From: Polyangium sp. 6x1
GTDB lineage: Bacteria > Myxococcota_A > Polyangia > Polyangiales > Polyangiaceae
Length of the DNA: 64,000 bases
Reading direction: 5' to 3'
NCBI RefSeq assembly: GCF_029946515.1
Contig: NZ_JARZHH010000027.1
Location: forward strand, 1-64,000
In this document: positions 7,898-16,463 of the stretch, piece after piece
Layout of the letters: every line of letters begins with the position of its first letter
Numbering within the stretch: position 1 is the stretch's first letter
Position numbers and translations under genes: made by a program
Notes under the pieces: generated by a model
The model's input: the letters and a program-made list of their open reading frames with translations, nothing else
The model's database searches: none
What the model was told of the DNA's origin: nothing

Positions 7898-10110
7898 CAC
7901 GACGAACCGGGTTCGTCGGCCGTCAGCAGCAGCGCGTACCCCCGCTCGGGCGCGTGCCCCACGACGAGCGCGGCGTCGAGCTCTCCCCGCGCGATCGCGG
8001 CGAGGGCCGCGGCCATGGCGAACCCACCTGCCCCCTCGTGCACGCCCGACCGCGGCGCGACGGCGCGATGCGGGATGCGCGCCCAGGCCTCGGGCAAACG
8101 CAGGCCGGGCGGGAGATCCTCCTGCCCCGTGAGCACCACCGCGCGCGTGGGCGGCTCGGGCGCCGCATCGAGCGCGCCTTCGCCCGCGCCGCGCCACGAC
8201 GTCCACCAGGGCAGACGCGCGATCGGCTTCATCCCCCGCGCCCTCGCGTGCGGTTCCGCTTCGAGCAGGATCGCGCTCGCGCCCTCGCTGCGCACGCCGT
8301 GCGCTTCCCCCGAGCAGACAGGCCCGAGGCATCGCTCGATCATCGGGCTCGCCTCCTCCACGCTGCCGGCCGCGAGCACCTCCCCTTCGCCCACCGCGAT
8401 CAGATCCGCCGCCGTCACGACCGCGCACTCGGCCGTCACGCCGAGGTCGGCCACGGCGAACACCGGCCCGCGCAGCCCGAGGTAGATCGACGCGTGCCCC
8501 ACGGGCGACGACGGCACGAGGTTCGGAAAATCCGCCGGGCTCGCGAACTTCACGCCCTTCTCGTAGATGCGCCGCATGAACGCGGTCGAGCCGTCCACGC
8601 TGCCGAACGCCGCGCCGAGGATCGCGCCCACCTCCGCGCCGATCGACGGATCGCTCGGATCGAGCCCTGCATCCCGCAGCGCCCGCTGGATCGCCACCGT
8701 CGACAGCCGCCCTGCCCGATCGAGCCTGCGCGCGCGGCCGACGTCGAGGTGATCGGCTGCCTGGAAGTGGATCGGCCCCGGCGAAGGCGCAGGACCGGGC
8801 TCGAGGTACGCATCGTTCTCCCGCGCGCCGAGCACCCCGAGCGGGCCGATGGTCGCTGCGGAGACCACCACCACCGATCGCCGCGCCGGCGCCTCGGGCG
8901 CGGGGAACGCGTTCGGCGCGGCGAACACGAGCGACGTGTCCGTTCCTCCGAACCCGAACGAATTCGACATCACGGCGCGCACGTCCGCCTTCGTCGCGCG
9001 CGTCGCGTGCGCGAGCGGGCATGCGGGATCGACCTCTTCGAGCCCCATCGTCGGCGGGATCTCGCCCCGCGCGATCGTCATCACCGACACGGCCGCCTCG
9101 ATCGCGCCCGCCGCCCCGAGCGTGTGCCCGATCTGGCCCTTCACGGACGAGACCGGCACGCGCTCCGCCTCCGGCCCGAAACAAGCGCGGATCGCGGCTG
9201 CCTCCATCGAGTCGTTCAGCGGCGTCGCCGTCCCGTGCGCGTTCACGTGGTCGATGTCCGCGGGCGAGAGGCGCGCTCTCGTGAGCGCCGCTTGCATCAC
9301 GCGCGCCGCCGTGCGCCCTTCGCGCTCGGGGTTCGTGATGTGGTGCGCCTCGGCGCCCACGCCCCAGCCGACGAGCTCCGCGATCGGCCGCGTCACGCCC
9401 CGCGCGCGGCTCGCCTCCTCGGGCTCGACCACGAGGAACGCCGCGCCTTCGCCGAGGTTCAGGCCCGCGCGGCGCTTGTCGAACGGCCGGCACGGGTTCG
9501 GGTCCACGGCCGAGAGCGCGCCGAACCCCGTGTACGTGAGCCGGCAGAGCCCATCGGCGCCGCCCGCGACCACGCAGCGCGACACGCCCGCGCGGATCCA
9601 GGCCGCCGCGAGCAGGAGTGCGTTCGCCCCGCTCGAACACGCGCTGCACACGCTGCGCACCCGGCGGAACGGCCCCACCGCGGCGCGCACGTGATCGGCC
9701 GTCGATGAGAGCGGATGCGTCAGCATCGCCCGGAGCGGCTTGATCGCGTCCGCGTCGCGCGACAGCTCGGCGAGCAAATCTTCGGTCTCGTACATCCCGG
9801 CGGTCGTGCCGCCGACGATCAGATCGATCGGCGCGGCCTCGGGCGCGACGCCTGCCTGCGCGAGCGCCTCGCGCACCGCGAGCACGCTCATCGCGTCCGT
9901 GCGCGACCACGCCTCGGCGTCTCCCTCGGGCGCGACCTCGGCCGCCGAAAGCCCCGGGACCTCCGCGGCGAGCCGCGTGCGCATCTCCGGCAGATTGAAG
10001 AGCGAGAGCTCGCCGAAGGCGCGATCGCCTGCGAGCAGCCTGTCCATCGTGACGCCGGCCCCGCGCCCGAGGGGCGAGACGACGCCAATGCCGGTCACCC
10101 AGATGCGCAT
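7897..10110 (-). CDS. Beta-ketoacyl-ACP synthase fused to a KS-like half (KS-KS')
   Basis: A 737-residue protein. The N-terminal FabF-type KS (1-400) has Cys158 in SVCSACSSGANA, His292 in AHGTATPLND, and Lys324/His329 in SVKGQIGHTLGAAGA, plus the GFGGTD signature near residue 390. The C-terminal half (about 410-737) begins VVVVSAATIGPLG and repeats the KS layout, but the nucleophile region reads FAVADLGVTAECAVV and lacks the Cys position. So it too is an active KS plus a chain-length-factor-like half. Together with the 641-residue paralogue, the lipoprotein and the ACP it suggests a type II-style assembly line. No ketoreductase or dehydratase lies beside it; these may be elsewhere. Confidence 0.87.
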   Translation of the reverse strand: MRIWVTGIGVVSPLGRGAGVTMDRLLAGDRAFGELSLFNLPEMRTRLAAEVPGLSAAEVAPEGDAEAWSRTDAMSVLAVREALAQAGVAPEAAPIDLIVGGTTAGMYETEDLLAELSRDADAIKPLRAMLTHPLSSTADHVRAAVGPFRRVRSVCSACSSGANALLLAAAWIRAGVSRCVVAGGADGLCRLTYTGFGALSAVDPNPCRPFDKRRAGLNLGEGAAFLVVEPEEASRARGVTRPIAELVGWGVGAEAHHITNPEREGRTAARVMQAALTRARLSPADIDHVNAHGTATPLNDSMEAAAIRACFGPEAERVPVSSVKGQIGHTLGAAGAIEAAVSVMTIARGEIPPTMGLEEVDPACPLAHATRATKADVRAVMSNSFGFGGTDTSLVFAAPNAFPAPEAPARRSVVVVSAATIGPLGVLGARENDAYLEPGPAPSPGPIHFQAADHLDVGRARRLDRAGRLSTVAIQRALRDAGLDPSDPSIGAEVGAILGAAFGSVDGSTAFMRRIYEKGVKFASPADFPNLVPSSPVGHASIYLGLRGPVFAVADLGVTAECAVVTAADLIAVGEGEVLAAGSVEEASPMIERCLGPVCSGEAHGVRSEGASAILLEAEPHARARGMKPIARLPWWTSWRGAGEGALDAAPEPPTRAVVLTGQEDLPPGLRLPEAWARIPHRAVAPRSGVHEGAGGFAMAAALAAIARGELDAALVVGHAPERGYALLLTADEPGSS

Positions 10111-10179
10111 GCGCTCCTCGGCCTCGTCACGGCGCCGCCCGGCGCTCTGCGTCCGGGCGACGAAAGTCGGGTGTCCTCG

Positions 10180-10446
10180 TCAGGCCGCGGCCTTCGCGCG
10201 CACGATGTGATCGGCGAGCGCGTTGACCGAGGCGAAGATGCTGCGGGCCTCGTCTCCCTCCGGGACACGCACGCCGAACTTCTCTTCCACGGACATGGCG
10301 AGCTGCAGCGCGTCGAGCGAGTCGAGCCCGAGCCCTGCGCCGAAGAGCGGCGCCGCGTCGTCGATGTCCGCCGGCTCCTTCCCTTCGAGGTTGAGCTCGG
10401 TGACCATGAGTTCCTTGAGCTTTTGCCGCACGTCCGCAGGATCCAT
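10180..10446 (-). CDS. Acyl carrier protein
   Basis: An 88-residue acidic ACP. The phosphopantetheine attachment motif GLGLDSLDALQL places the modified Ser at residue 43. The helix I and IV patterns (VRQKLKELMVTEL, SVNALADHI) are typical. ATG 10446 gives the usual ACP length; the open frame extends upstream to 10668 but without ACP similarity. It is the first gene of the minus-strand operon ending at 5187 and lies 69 bp upstream of the 737-residue KS-KS' gene, so it is the likely carrier for their acyl chains. Confidence 0.92.
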   Translation of the reverse strand: MDPADVRQKLKELMVTELNLEGKEPADIDDAAPLFGAGLGLDSLDALQLAMSVEEKFGVRVPEGDEARSIFASVNALADHIVRAKAAA

Positions 10447-10621
10447 GGGGTTCAACGCGTCCCAGGTAGCACGAAACCGTGCCCCGTTTGAAGGTGGATC
10501 GCGACGCCGCGCCCCGAGGCCGGCGTCGTGGAAGCAAGGAGAACACGCGCGCGTCGCGAGCGAGCCCGCCGTGGCGCAGACGGTGGATCCGGTCGCGCCG
10601 CCACGGTAAATGGGGCGCGCC

Positions 10622-11413
10622 ATGGCTCTTGTCGAGTGCGAAACAAAATCCCGCGTCGCGGTCCTCACGCTGAACGACCCGCCGGTGAACGGCTACACGC
10701 ACGAGATGATGAAGGAGCTCGACGGGGCGATCCTCGCGGCGCGCTTCGACGACGCGGTGCAGGTCCTCGTCGTGACGGGTCACGGCGAGAAGTTCTTCTG
10801 CGCCGGCGCCAACATCAACATGCTGAAGGCCGCGTCGCCGAGCTTCAAATACCAGTTCTGCCTGCACGCGAACGAGACGCTCCTGCGCCTCGAGCACACG
10901 CCGAAGCTCGTCATCGCCGCGCTGAACGGCCACACCGTCGGCGGCGGCCTCGAGATCGCGCTCGCCTGTGATCTGCGCGTGGCGCGTCGCGGCGCCGGCA
11001 AGGTCGGCCTCCCCGAGGTCGCGCTCGGCGTCTTGCCCGGCACCGGCGGCACGCAGCGCCTCGCGCGCCTCGTCGGAAAACCGCGCGCCATCAAGCTCAT
11101 GTGCGAGGGCACGACGTTCGACTTCGACACGGCGCTCGCCTACGGCCTCGTCGACGAGGTCTGGGAGACCGAGACCCACGCCGCGTTCCTCGACCGCGCG
11201 ATCACGTATGCCCAGGGCTTCACGGCCCCGGGCCGCGCGGCCCTGGCCGTCGGGCGCATCAAGCGGGCGGTGCAGACCGGCATGGAGATGGGCCTCGAAC
11301 AGGGCCTCGCCTTCGAGCGCGAGCTCCAGGCCGAGCTCTTCGCCTCCGAGGACGCCCGCGAGGGCATCTCCGCCTACGTCGAGAAACGCAAGGCCTCGTT
11401 CCAGGGCAAGTGA
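10622..11413 (+). CDS. Enoyl-CoA hydratase/isomerase family protein
   Basis: A 263-residue crotonase-fold enzyme, expected to act on acyl-CoA in fatty-acid or related metabolism. Visible signatures are the oxyanion-hole segments HGEKFFCAGANINML (about 54-68) and HTVGGGLEIALACDLRVA (about 101-118) and the substrate-pocket stretch VGLPEVALGVLPGTGGTQRL (about 125-144), whose Glu is the usual catalytic position. A start at 10610 (MGRAMALV) is possible, but ATG 10622 gives the family-typical N-terminus. It is transcribed divergently from the ACP gene with about 175 bp between. A role in supplying or processing acyl chains for the KS operon is possible but unproven. Confidence 0.9.
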   Translation: MALVECETKSRVAVLTLNDPPVNGYTHEMMKELDGAILAARFDDAVQVLVVTGHGEKFFCAGANINMLKAASPSFKYQFCLHANETLLRLEHTPKLVIAALNGHTVGGGLEIALACDLRVARRGAGKVGLPEVALGVLPGTGGTQRLARLVGKPRAIKLMCEGTTFDFDTALAYGLVDEVWETETHAAFLDRAITYAQGFTAPGRAALAVGRIKRAVQTGMEMGLEQGLAFERELQAELFASEDAREGISAYVEKRKASFQGK

Positions 11414-11443
11414 ACTTCGGCGCGGCGTGGTAGAACTGGACAC

Positions 11444-11857
11444 ATGTCGACGAAGGACATCCAGAGCTTCGAAGAATTCTGGCCGTTTTACGTGCGCGAG
11501 CACAGCAAGAAGGCGACGCGCCTCTTCCACTTCGCCGGGACGACCACGGCGGGGGTCACGCTGCTCGCGGCGATCGCGCTGCGCCGCCCGGCCCTGATCC
11601 CGGCCGCGCTCGTGGCCGGCTACGGGCCCGCGTGGTTCTCGCACTTCTTCATCGAGAAGAACAAACCCGCGAGCTTCAAGTACCCGCTCTGGTCCTTCGC
11701 GGCCGACTGGGTGATGTGGAGCAAGATCCTCACGGGCAAGATGGACGCCGAGGTCGAGCGCGTGATGGCGACGGCGAGCAACGGCCAGGGTCACGCCGAC
11801 GAGGAGACCACGGCCGAATACACGCACTACCAGGCCGGGACGAACGGCGTGAACTAG
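11444..11857 (+). CDS. Mpo1/DUF962-like membrane protein
   Basis: A 137-residue protein matching the Mpo1 (YGL010w, DUF962) pattern: FYVREHSKKATRLFHFAGT (about 15-33) and GPAWFSHFFIEKNKPASFK (about 61-79), with conserved His residues. Two hydrophobic segments lie at about 34-60 and 82-96. Yeast Mpo1 is a dioxygenase of 2-hydroxy fatty-acid alpha-oxidation, so a lipid-linked role next to the enoyl-CoA hydratase fits. It starts 30 bp after that gene, so they are probably co-transcribed. Its TAG stop shares the palindrome CTAG with the stop of the convergent gene that ends at 11854. Confidence 0.82.
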   Translation: MSTKDIQSFEEFWPFYVREHSKKATRLFHFAGTTTAGVTLLAAIALRRPALIPAALVAGYGPAWFSHFFIEKNKPASFKYPLWSFAADWVMWSKILTGKMDAEVERVMATASNGQGHADEETTAEYTHYQAGTNGVN

Positions 11858-12813
11858 CCTCCTGCGGGCGCGGCTTGTCGCTCCCGCAGCGGCCGCCGGT
11901 AAGAGGCCACCTGCGAAACGCCGACGATGCGCCTCCTGCCCGTGGGAGGCGTCGCCCCGTCGGCGTACGCCGCTCCCACAGCGGCGCCGAACTCCTCCTG
12001 CGTGACGATGGCGCCCCGCACGAGCGGCGTGTCGCCCGCGTCGAGCACCTCGACGAAGAACTGCGCGTTCACGACGCGCTGGAGCACGCTCGTGTCGACG
12101 CCGGGCAGGACGCGCGCGAGGTGGGACACGAGCCACGCCGCGCAGGCCTCGTCCCCGAAGACGTCGAGGAGGTCCTGCGGATCGACCTCGAGCGGCGAGA
12201 CGACGTCGCGCACGGCGTCCCAGGCCTCCGCGCCGAAGCGGGCGAGCCTCGCGTCGGCGTCATAGAAGAGCTTCCGCGGCCGCGCGCCGACGGCCGCTCG
12301 TGGAGGCGCGACCTCGAGCAGATGCACGGCGGTGGGACTCTCGTCGAGGGCACGCATGATCGTGCGCGCGAGCTCCGCGTCGGGCCCGCCCGCGCCCTCG
12401 GTCGCGAGGGCCAGGAAGGCAACGGCCGTGCGGAGCGACCGGTCGTGCGGCTCGCCACGGAGCCGCCGATTGTCCCCGAGCCGCTCGTCGAGCCAGACGA
12501 AGTGGCGGCGTCGATGCTCTGGACCCGGGTGCTGGAATCGCCCCGCGGTGGCCGCGAGGGTTTCGCGGTGCTCCTCCCAGATCGCCAAGGCGAACGCGGC
12601 CCCTTCGGCGGTGAGGGCCCCATCGGGCAGGGTCCCGTCGAGGTCATCGAGCAGATAACGGAGGGGATCCGCCGCCACGCGGGCTCGATCGATGTCGCCC
12701 GACGTGAGGCCTCGCTCGGCGGCCCATTGCAAGAACACGGCGATATGGATGGCGGCGGCATCCCAGGAGCCGGCCTCCGCGTGGTGATGAATGGCCTTGT
12801 CGATCGCGGGCAC
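11854..12813 (-). CDS. Uncharacterised protein with DUF7832-like N-terminus
   Basis: A 319-residue protein, not recognised with certainty. The first 40 residues (AIHHHAEAGSWDAAAIHIAV, then FLQWAAERGL) fit the HIxxFLxWAxxRGL pattern of DUF7832-type domains. The rest is Arg/Ala-rich, mostly helical and soluble, without a signal peptide or membrane segment; it includes TQEEFGAAVGAAYADGA near residue 285. The start is GTG 12813; a further upstream start is possible because the frame remains open briefly. It is convergent with the Mpo1-like gene, sharing 4 bp. No function can be assigned. Confidence 0.6.
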   Translation of the reverse strand: MPAIDKAIHHHAEAGSWDAAAIHIAVFLQWAAERGLTSGDIDRARVAADPLRYLLDDLDGTLPDGALTAEGAAFALAIWEEHRETLAATAGRFQHPGPEHRRRHFVWLDERLGDNRRLRGEPHDRSLRTAVAFLALATEGAGGPDAELARTIMRALDESPTAVHLLEVAPPRAAVGARPRKLFYDADARLARFGAEAWDAVRDVVSPLEVDPQDLLDVFGDEACAAWLVSHLARVLPGVDTSVLQRVVNAQFFVEVLDAGDTPLVRGAIVTQEEFGAAVGAAYADGATPPTGRRRIVGVSQVASYRRPLRERQAAPAGG

Positions 12814-12934
12814 GAGACCTCGGAGGAAAGCGAGGTGAGTGGGACGGGGGAGCTTAGCAGGCTGTCGAGAAACGCCGCGAGCGCCCTGACGACGACCGAC
12901 GATCCAGGGCGTCGAGCCTCGACGAGAGAGGACC

Positions 12935-13333
12935 TCAGCGAAGCTTCACCCAGACGTGCACGGTCCTGCCCGTACGTACGTTCACGATACCGAGCCTCAC
13001 GTTGGAGCCGCTGGAGAAGCCTCGCAACCTGCTGGTGAGGTCGAAGGAGTCACGGACCCGCCGGTCATTGACGAACGTGATGATGTCGCCCACCTCGGCG
13101 ATGTACGTCCCCCCTTGGACCATACGCGTCCGCAGCAGCGGGCTGAGGAAATGGAGGCTGCGAATTTCGGCGCCCTCCAGGCCGGGCCTGGCGCTGGAAT
13201 CGAAATCGGCGCCGAGGGCATAGCTGCTGAGGGACGGGATGACGATATCGGACTGCGCCGTCGCTGGCAGCATCCCGAGGACGGAGCTGGTCGCGAGCGC
13301 GAACGCGAACATCATGGTCTTGACGAATTGCAT
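12935..13333 (-). CDS. Secreted small protein with PDZ-like region
   Basis: A 132-residue exported protein: signal peptide MQFVKTMMFAFALATSS with cleavage near ATAQS, then a domain with AEVGDIITFVNDRRVRDSFD and LTSRLRGFSSGSNVRLGIVN, the strand-helix pattern of a PDZ-like peptide-binding domain. ATG 13333 is preceded by AAAAGGGGGGAGT, a strong ribosome-binding site, which fixes the start over the longer frame to 13420. It is periplasmic or extracellular and not linked by overlap to neighbours. Substrate unknown. Confidence 0.65.
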   Translation of the reverse strand: MQFVKTMMFAFALATSSVLGMLPATAQSDIVIPSLSSYALGADFDSSARPGLEGAEIRSLHFLSPLLRTRMVQGGTYIAEVGDIITFVNDRRVRDSFDLTSRLRGFSSGSNVRLGIVNVRTGRTVHVWVKLR

Positions 13334-13475
13334 ACTCCCCCCTTTTCGGCGCAGTCGCGACCGCGCACCGTACGCGGTGGACCTCCACGTCGAGCCATCA
13401 CAGGGATTGAATGCGTCCACGATGAACGTGCGTCAATGTTGGGGCTGGCCGGTTTTGGACCGGATGTCGGGAGGT

Positions 13476-14939
13476 TCAGGAGGGCGGGAGGTCGCGCAAG
13501 ATGGATTCGATCTGAGCCGCTTCGGGCAAGCTCAGGCGTCGCGCATCGGCGAGGGCGAGGGCGAGGAGCTGGAGGGCTTCGGGCCTGTCTTCCGCGCGCC
13601 CGCGTTGCACGAGACCCAAGGCTAGGTTGGCTCGACCCACGAGCAGGGAACGCACGTCGCCGAGCCGCTCGTAGACCGGAAGCTCTTCTTCGCGGCGGAT
13701 GCGCAGCGCTTCGTCGAGCTCGCCGCGAGCCTGGAGGATGCCGGCCACTTTGCCCATCGTGATGGCCCGGGAGCGCACGTCGCCGAGACGCTCGTAGACG
13801 GGGAGCTCTTCTTCGCGGCGGATATGCAGGGCTTCGTCGAGCTCGCCACGAGCCTGGAGGATGTCAGCCACTTTGCCCATCATGAAAGCCCGGGCGCGCA
13901 CGTCGCCGAGCCGCTCGTACACGGGAAGCGTTTCTTCGCGAAGGCTGTGCAGCGCTTCGTCGAGCTCGCCACGAGCCTCCAAGATATCGGCCACTTTGCT
14001 CATCGCGACGGCCCGCTCGCGCACGTCGCCGAGCCGCTCGTACACGGGAAGCTCTTCTTCGCGCCGGATGCGCAGCGCTTCGTCGAGCTCGCCGCGAGCC
14101 TGGAGGATGTCGGCCAGTTGGCCCATCACGACGGCCCGGGAGCGCTCGTCGCCGCGCTCTTCGAACACCTTCCGTGCCGCGTCGAGCTGCGCGAGGGCCT
14201 GCTCCGGCTCACCACGGAGCCACGCGAGCCTACCCCGCAGCACGAACCGAACGCCATCGGTGAACCGCCCCTCAGGGTCGCGGAGATCCACCTGCGCCAG
14301 CAGATCGGCCGCCTCGTCCAGCCGACCCAGCATGAACGCGCGCTTCGCCTTCTTTAGCAGCTCCGACCCGTCGTCCGCTCCCAGAGCTGGCAACGAATGC
14401 GCCTGCGATCCGCCATGCACCGAAATCGAAAGCTCCCGCGCCATCGGCCCCGTGGCTTCGACCTGCTCACGCAGCCACAACCCCGCGAAATGCACGAGGT
14501 CCGGCGCCCGCATCGTCAACTCCAGCGCCGCCGCCGGGTGAATCATGATCACCCAAGGAAGCGCATACGCGCGCGCCAGCTCGTCACGCTGGACATTGAG
14601 CCGCGCAAAAAGCAAATGCCGCTCCGCCGCCTCTTCCAGCCGCGTCATCACGAGCACCGACGGCTCGCCCGGCGGCCCACAAGCCTCATCCAGCACCGGT
14701 CGCAACGGCTTGCCGCTCGCCCGGTCCATCTCCACGACGCGCGTCCCAGGCGCCTCGTTCACCGTCCACGCCAGAAGCTCGTCCCGGCGCCGCGGCTCGG
14801 TGATCTCCAGGATCGCCAGCGCAAACCCGCCGCCGGGCGTCCATTCGATGAAATTGCGGTACGCCCGCCCCCCGTCCTCGCCAAGGATACGCTCGGGCGT
14901 CTCCGACGAAACCTCAGCCCCCTTCGCCGCGGAAGGCAC
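13476..14939 (-). CDS. TPR protein partnered with a P-loop NTPase
   Basis: A 487-residue cytoplasmic protein. The N-terminal 200 residues are an unrecognised alpha/beta domain (FIEWTPGGGFALAILEITEP). The C-terminal part carries at least four near-identical 41-residue TPR-type repeats (ILQARGELDEALRIRREEEL, then PVYERLGDVR), flanked by diverged ones. Start GTG 14939 has GGAG seven bases upstream and overlaps the end of the NTPase gene by 26 bp; the frame is open to 14990. NTPase plus repeat-protein pairs are common in bacterial sensing and conflict modules, with the repeats binding a ligand or partner. That role is an inference. Confidence 0.72.
   Translation of the reverse strand: MPSAAKGAEVSSETPERILGEDGGRAYRNFIEWTPGGGFALAILEITEPRRRDELLAWTVNEAPGTRVVEMDRASGKPLRPVLDEACGPPGEPSVLVMTRLEEAAERHLLFARLNVQRDELARAYALPWVIMIHPAAALELTMRAPDLVHFAGLWLREQVEATGPMARELSISVHGGSQAHSLPALGADDGSELLKKAKRAFMLGRLDEAADLLAQVDLRDPEGRFTDGVRFVLRGRLAWLRGEPEQALAQLDAARKVFEERGDERSRAVVMGQLADILQARGELDEALRIRREEELPVYERLGDVRERAVAMSKVADILEARGELDEALHSLREETLPVYERLGDVRARAFMMGKVADILQARGELDEALHIRREEELPVYERLGDVRSRAITMGKVAGILQARGELDEALRIRREEELPVYERLGDVRSLLVGRANLALGLVQRGRAEDRPEALQLLALALADARRLSLPEAAQIESILRDLPPS
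13658..14160 (-). repeat. 123-bp tandem repeat within the TPR gene
   Basis: An in-frame tandem array with 123-bp period (41 codons): the segment beginning AG(C)TCTTCTTCGCGG recurs at 13681, 13804, 13927 and 14050 with few substitutions. DNA identity is well above that expected for ordinary TPR repeats, implying recent duplication or ongoing gene conversion. The repeat number may vary between strains. Confidence 0.85.
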
Positions 14940-16242
14940 GCTTGAACTCCGGGATCTCGTCCACGAGCGGATGGATGTCGTACCACCCATCCCCGTTGTA
15001 CTTGAACGCGAGGTAGTAGTGGAGCACGGCCATGCATTTCGGGTCCGTGTGGATCTGCTTCTCCGTCGCTATCCTCACGAGCGTATCGATCCAACCATTG
15101 GCGTTGATCAGATCACGCAAGCGCTGCCTGCGAAGGGCCACGGCCTTCTCCACCTCGGCCTCGGTGATCTTCTCCTCGCGCGTCAAGAGGACCGACTGAT
15201 ACATGAGGTCGAGCAGCTCGCGCATCGACCCCCCGCTCGCGCTGATCAGCCGATCCCGGGCGGCCTTGTCGGGCAGCAGCGTGTCGATGTCGACCCGAAG
15301 ACGGAGCGCTTTCTCCATCAAGTCCCGGCCCGGCCCCTCGAATTCGTCATACCGTTGTTCCGGCGTTCGCAGCCGCACGGCATACAGGAAATGACAGGTG
15401 TAGATACGGTCGAGCTGCGCCGATCGTGGCTGGAGCAGCAAGCCGATGGGCGGCGTGAGCAGGAGATTGCAGCGCAGCTGCCGGATCCGATCGGCGCCGT
15501 CCCCGAGGAGCTTGTCGATCACCACGGGGTCGTAGCGGTCGAGGTTGTCGACGATGACGAGCAGCGAGCGCCCGCCGAGCCGTTTGTTCGCCTCGTCGAA
15601 GAGCTCGTTCACGCTCTGGAGCAGCGTGCCCGGGTATTTGCGGAGCACCTGCTTGACCTCGGTCCGGTACTCGCTCTCTTGCTTGAACAGCGCCTTGAGC
15701 GAGCCGAAGACGCCGCCGAAGAACGGCGAGGAGACCTTGGCTTCGACGCCGGCGGCCGCCTGGGCGTTGAAGCCTTGCACCCATTTCGTCGTGCTCACGA
15801 CCTCCTCGAACCACTTACGCACGCGCTCGAGCAGCGCGTCAGGGAGCGGCATGTTGCGCTCGCGCATGGTCGACTCCACCGAAAGTGCGAGGTTCAGCAG
15901 CAGATCCTCGGCCTCGATGCTGAACGGGTCCATCTCGACGGTCGCTTCGAGGTAGACGGGCTCGTACATCGCGGCGAGGCGGCTGGCGAGCCGCAGGATC
16001 TCGGTGCTCTTGCCGGCGCCGCGATGGCTCACGAAGGCCGCGTGGACGAAGCGCTCCGGGGCGCGGAGCTCGAGGGCTTGTTCGAGGGCCTCCGTTCCGC
16101 CATTGCTGCGCGCCGGCGAAAAATCCTCGTATCGCGTGTCGGTGCTCCGGAGCGGCTCGTCAGGATCGCACAAGCGCACGACCTCGCGCCGCGTGCGCGC
16201 AGGTTGGATGGCGGCCAGGGGCTTGGGAACGAGATCGGTCAT
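14914..16242 (-). CDS. P-loop NTPase (AAA/STAND-like)
   Basis: A 442-residue soluble ATPase. Walker A is SHRGAGKST (72-80), Walker B is LLVIVDNLDRYD (about 229-240), and a sensor-like LLLTPPIGLLL follows. Family-level comparison suggests the KAP/STAND or AAA_22 group of signalling ATPases, though no effector domain is fused. ATG 16242 is the first gene of a two-gene unit with the TPR protein, overlapping by 26 bp. Likely an ATP-dependent switch whose output depends on the TPR partner or its N-terminal domain. A defence role is possible but not shown by the sequence. Confidence 0.75.
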   Translation of the reverse strand: MTDLVPKPLAAIQPARTRREVVRLCDPDEPLRSTDTRYEDFSPARSNGGTEALEQALELRAPERFVHAAFVSHRGAGKSTEILRLASRLAAMYEPVYLEATVEMDPFSIEAEDLLLNLALSVESTMRERNMPLPDALLERVRKWFEEVVSTTKWVQGFNAQAAAGVEAKVSSPFFGGVFGSLKALFKQESEYRTEVKQVLRKYPGTLLQSVNELFDEANKRLGGRSLLVIVDNLDRYDPVVIDKLLGDGADRIRQLRCNLLLTPPIGLLLQPRSAQLDRIYTCHFLYAVRLRTPEQRYDEFEGPGRDLMEKALRLRVDIDTLLPDKAARDRLISASGGSMRELLDLMYQSVLLTREEKITEAEVEKAVALRRQRLRDLINANGWIDTLVRIATEKQIHTDPKCMAVLHYYLAFKYNGDGWYDIHPLVDEIPEFKRAFRGEGG

Positions 16243-16463
16243 CGATGAGGATCCGCGCGGAAGCTAACACGGGGCGGCGGAGGAGGGCAACGTCGTGCGC
16301 GCGGGGGCTCCCCAGCGCCACGCCGAGAGAGCCAACACGCGCGAGGCCCCTCGTTCGGCAAGGCGGAGCGGCAGCACAATCTGTTCGTGTCCCGTCATCC
16401 AGGAAAGGAACGAATGCGACGGACAAGCGGAAGCCATTGGCTAGGCATGCGAAAATCGACCCC

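Noticed and set aside
14545-16248. Long open frame on the plus strand opposite the NTPase-TPR genes
   Set aside because: High-GC shadow: Arg/Pro/Glu-rich translation, no motif, fully antisense to two well-supported overlapping genes.
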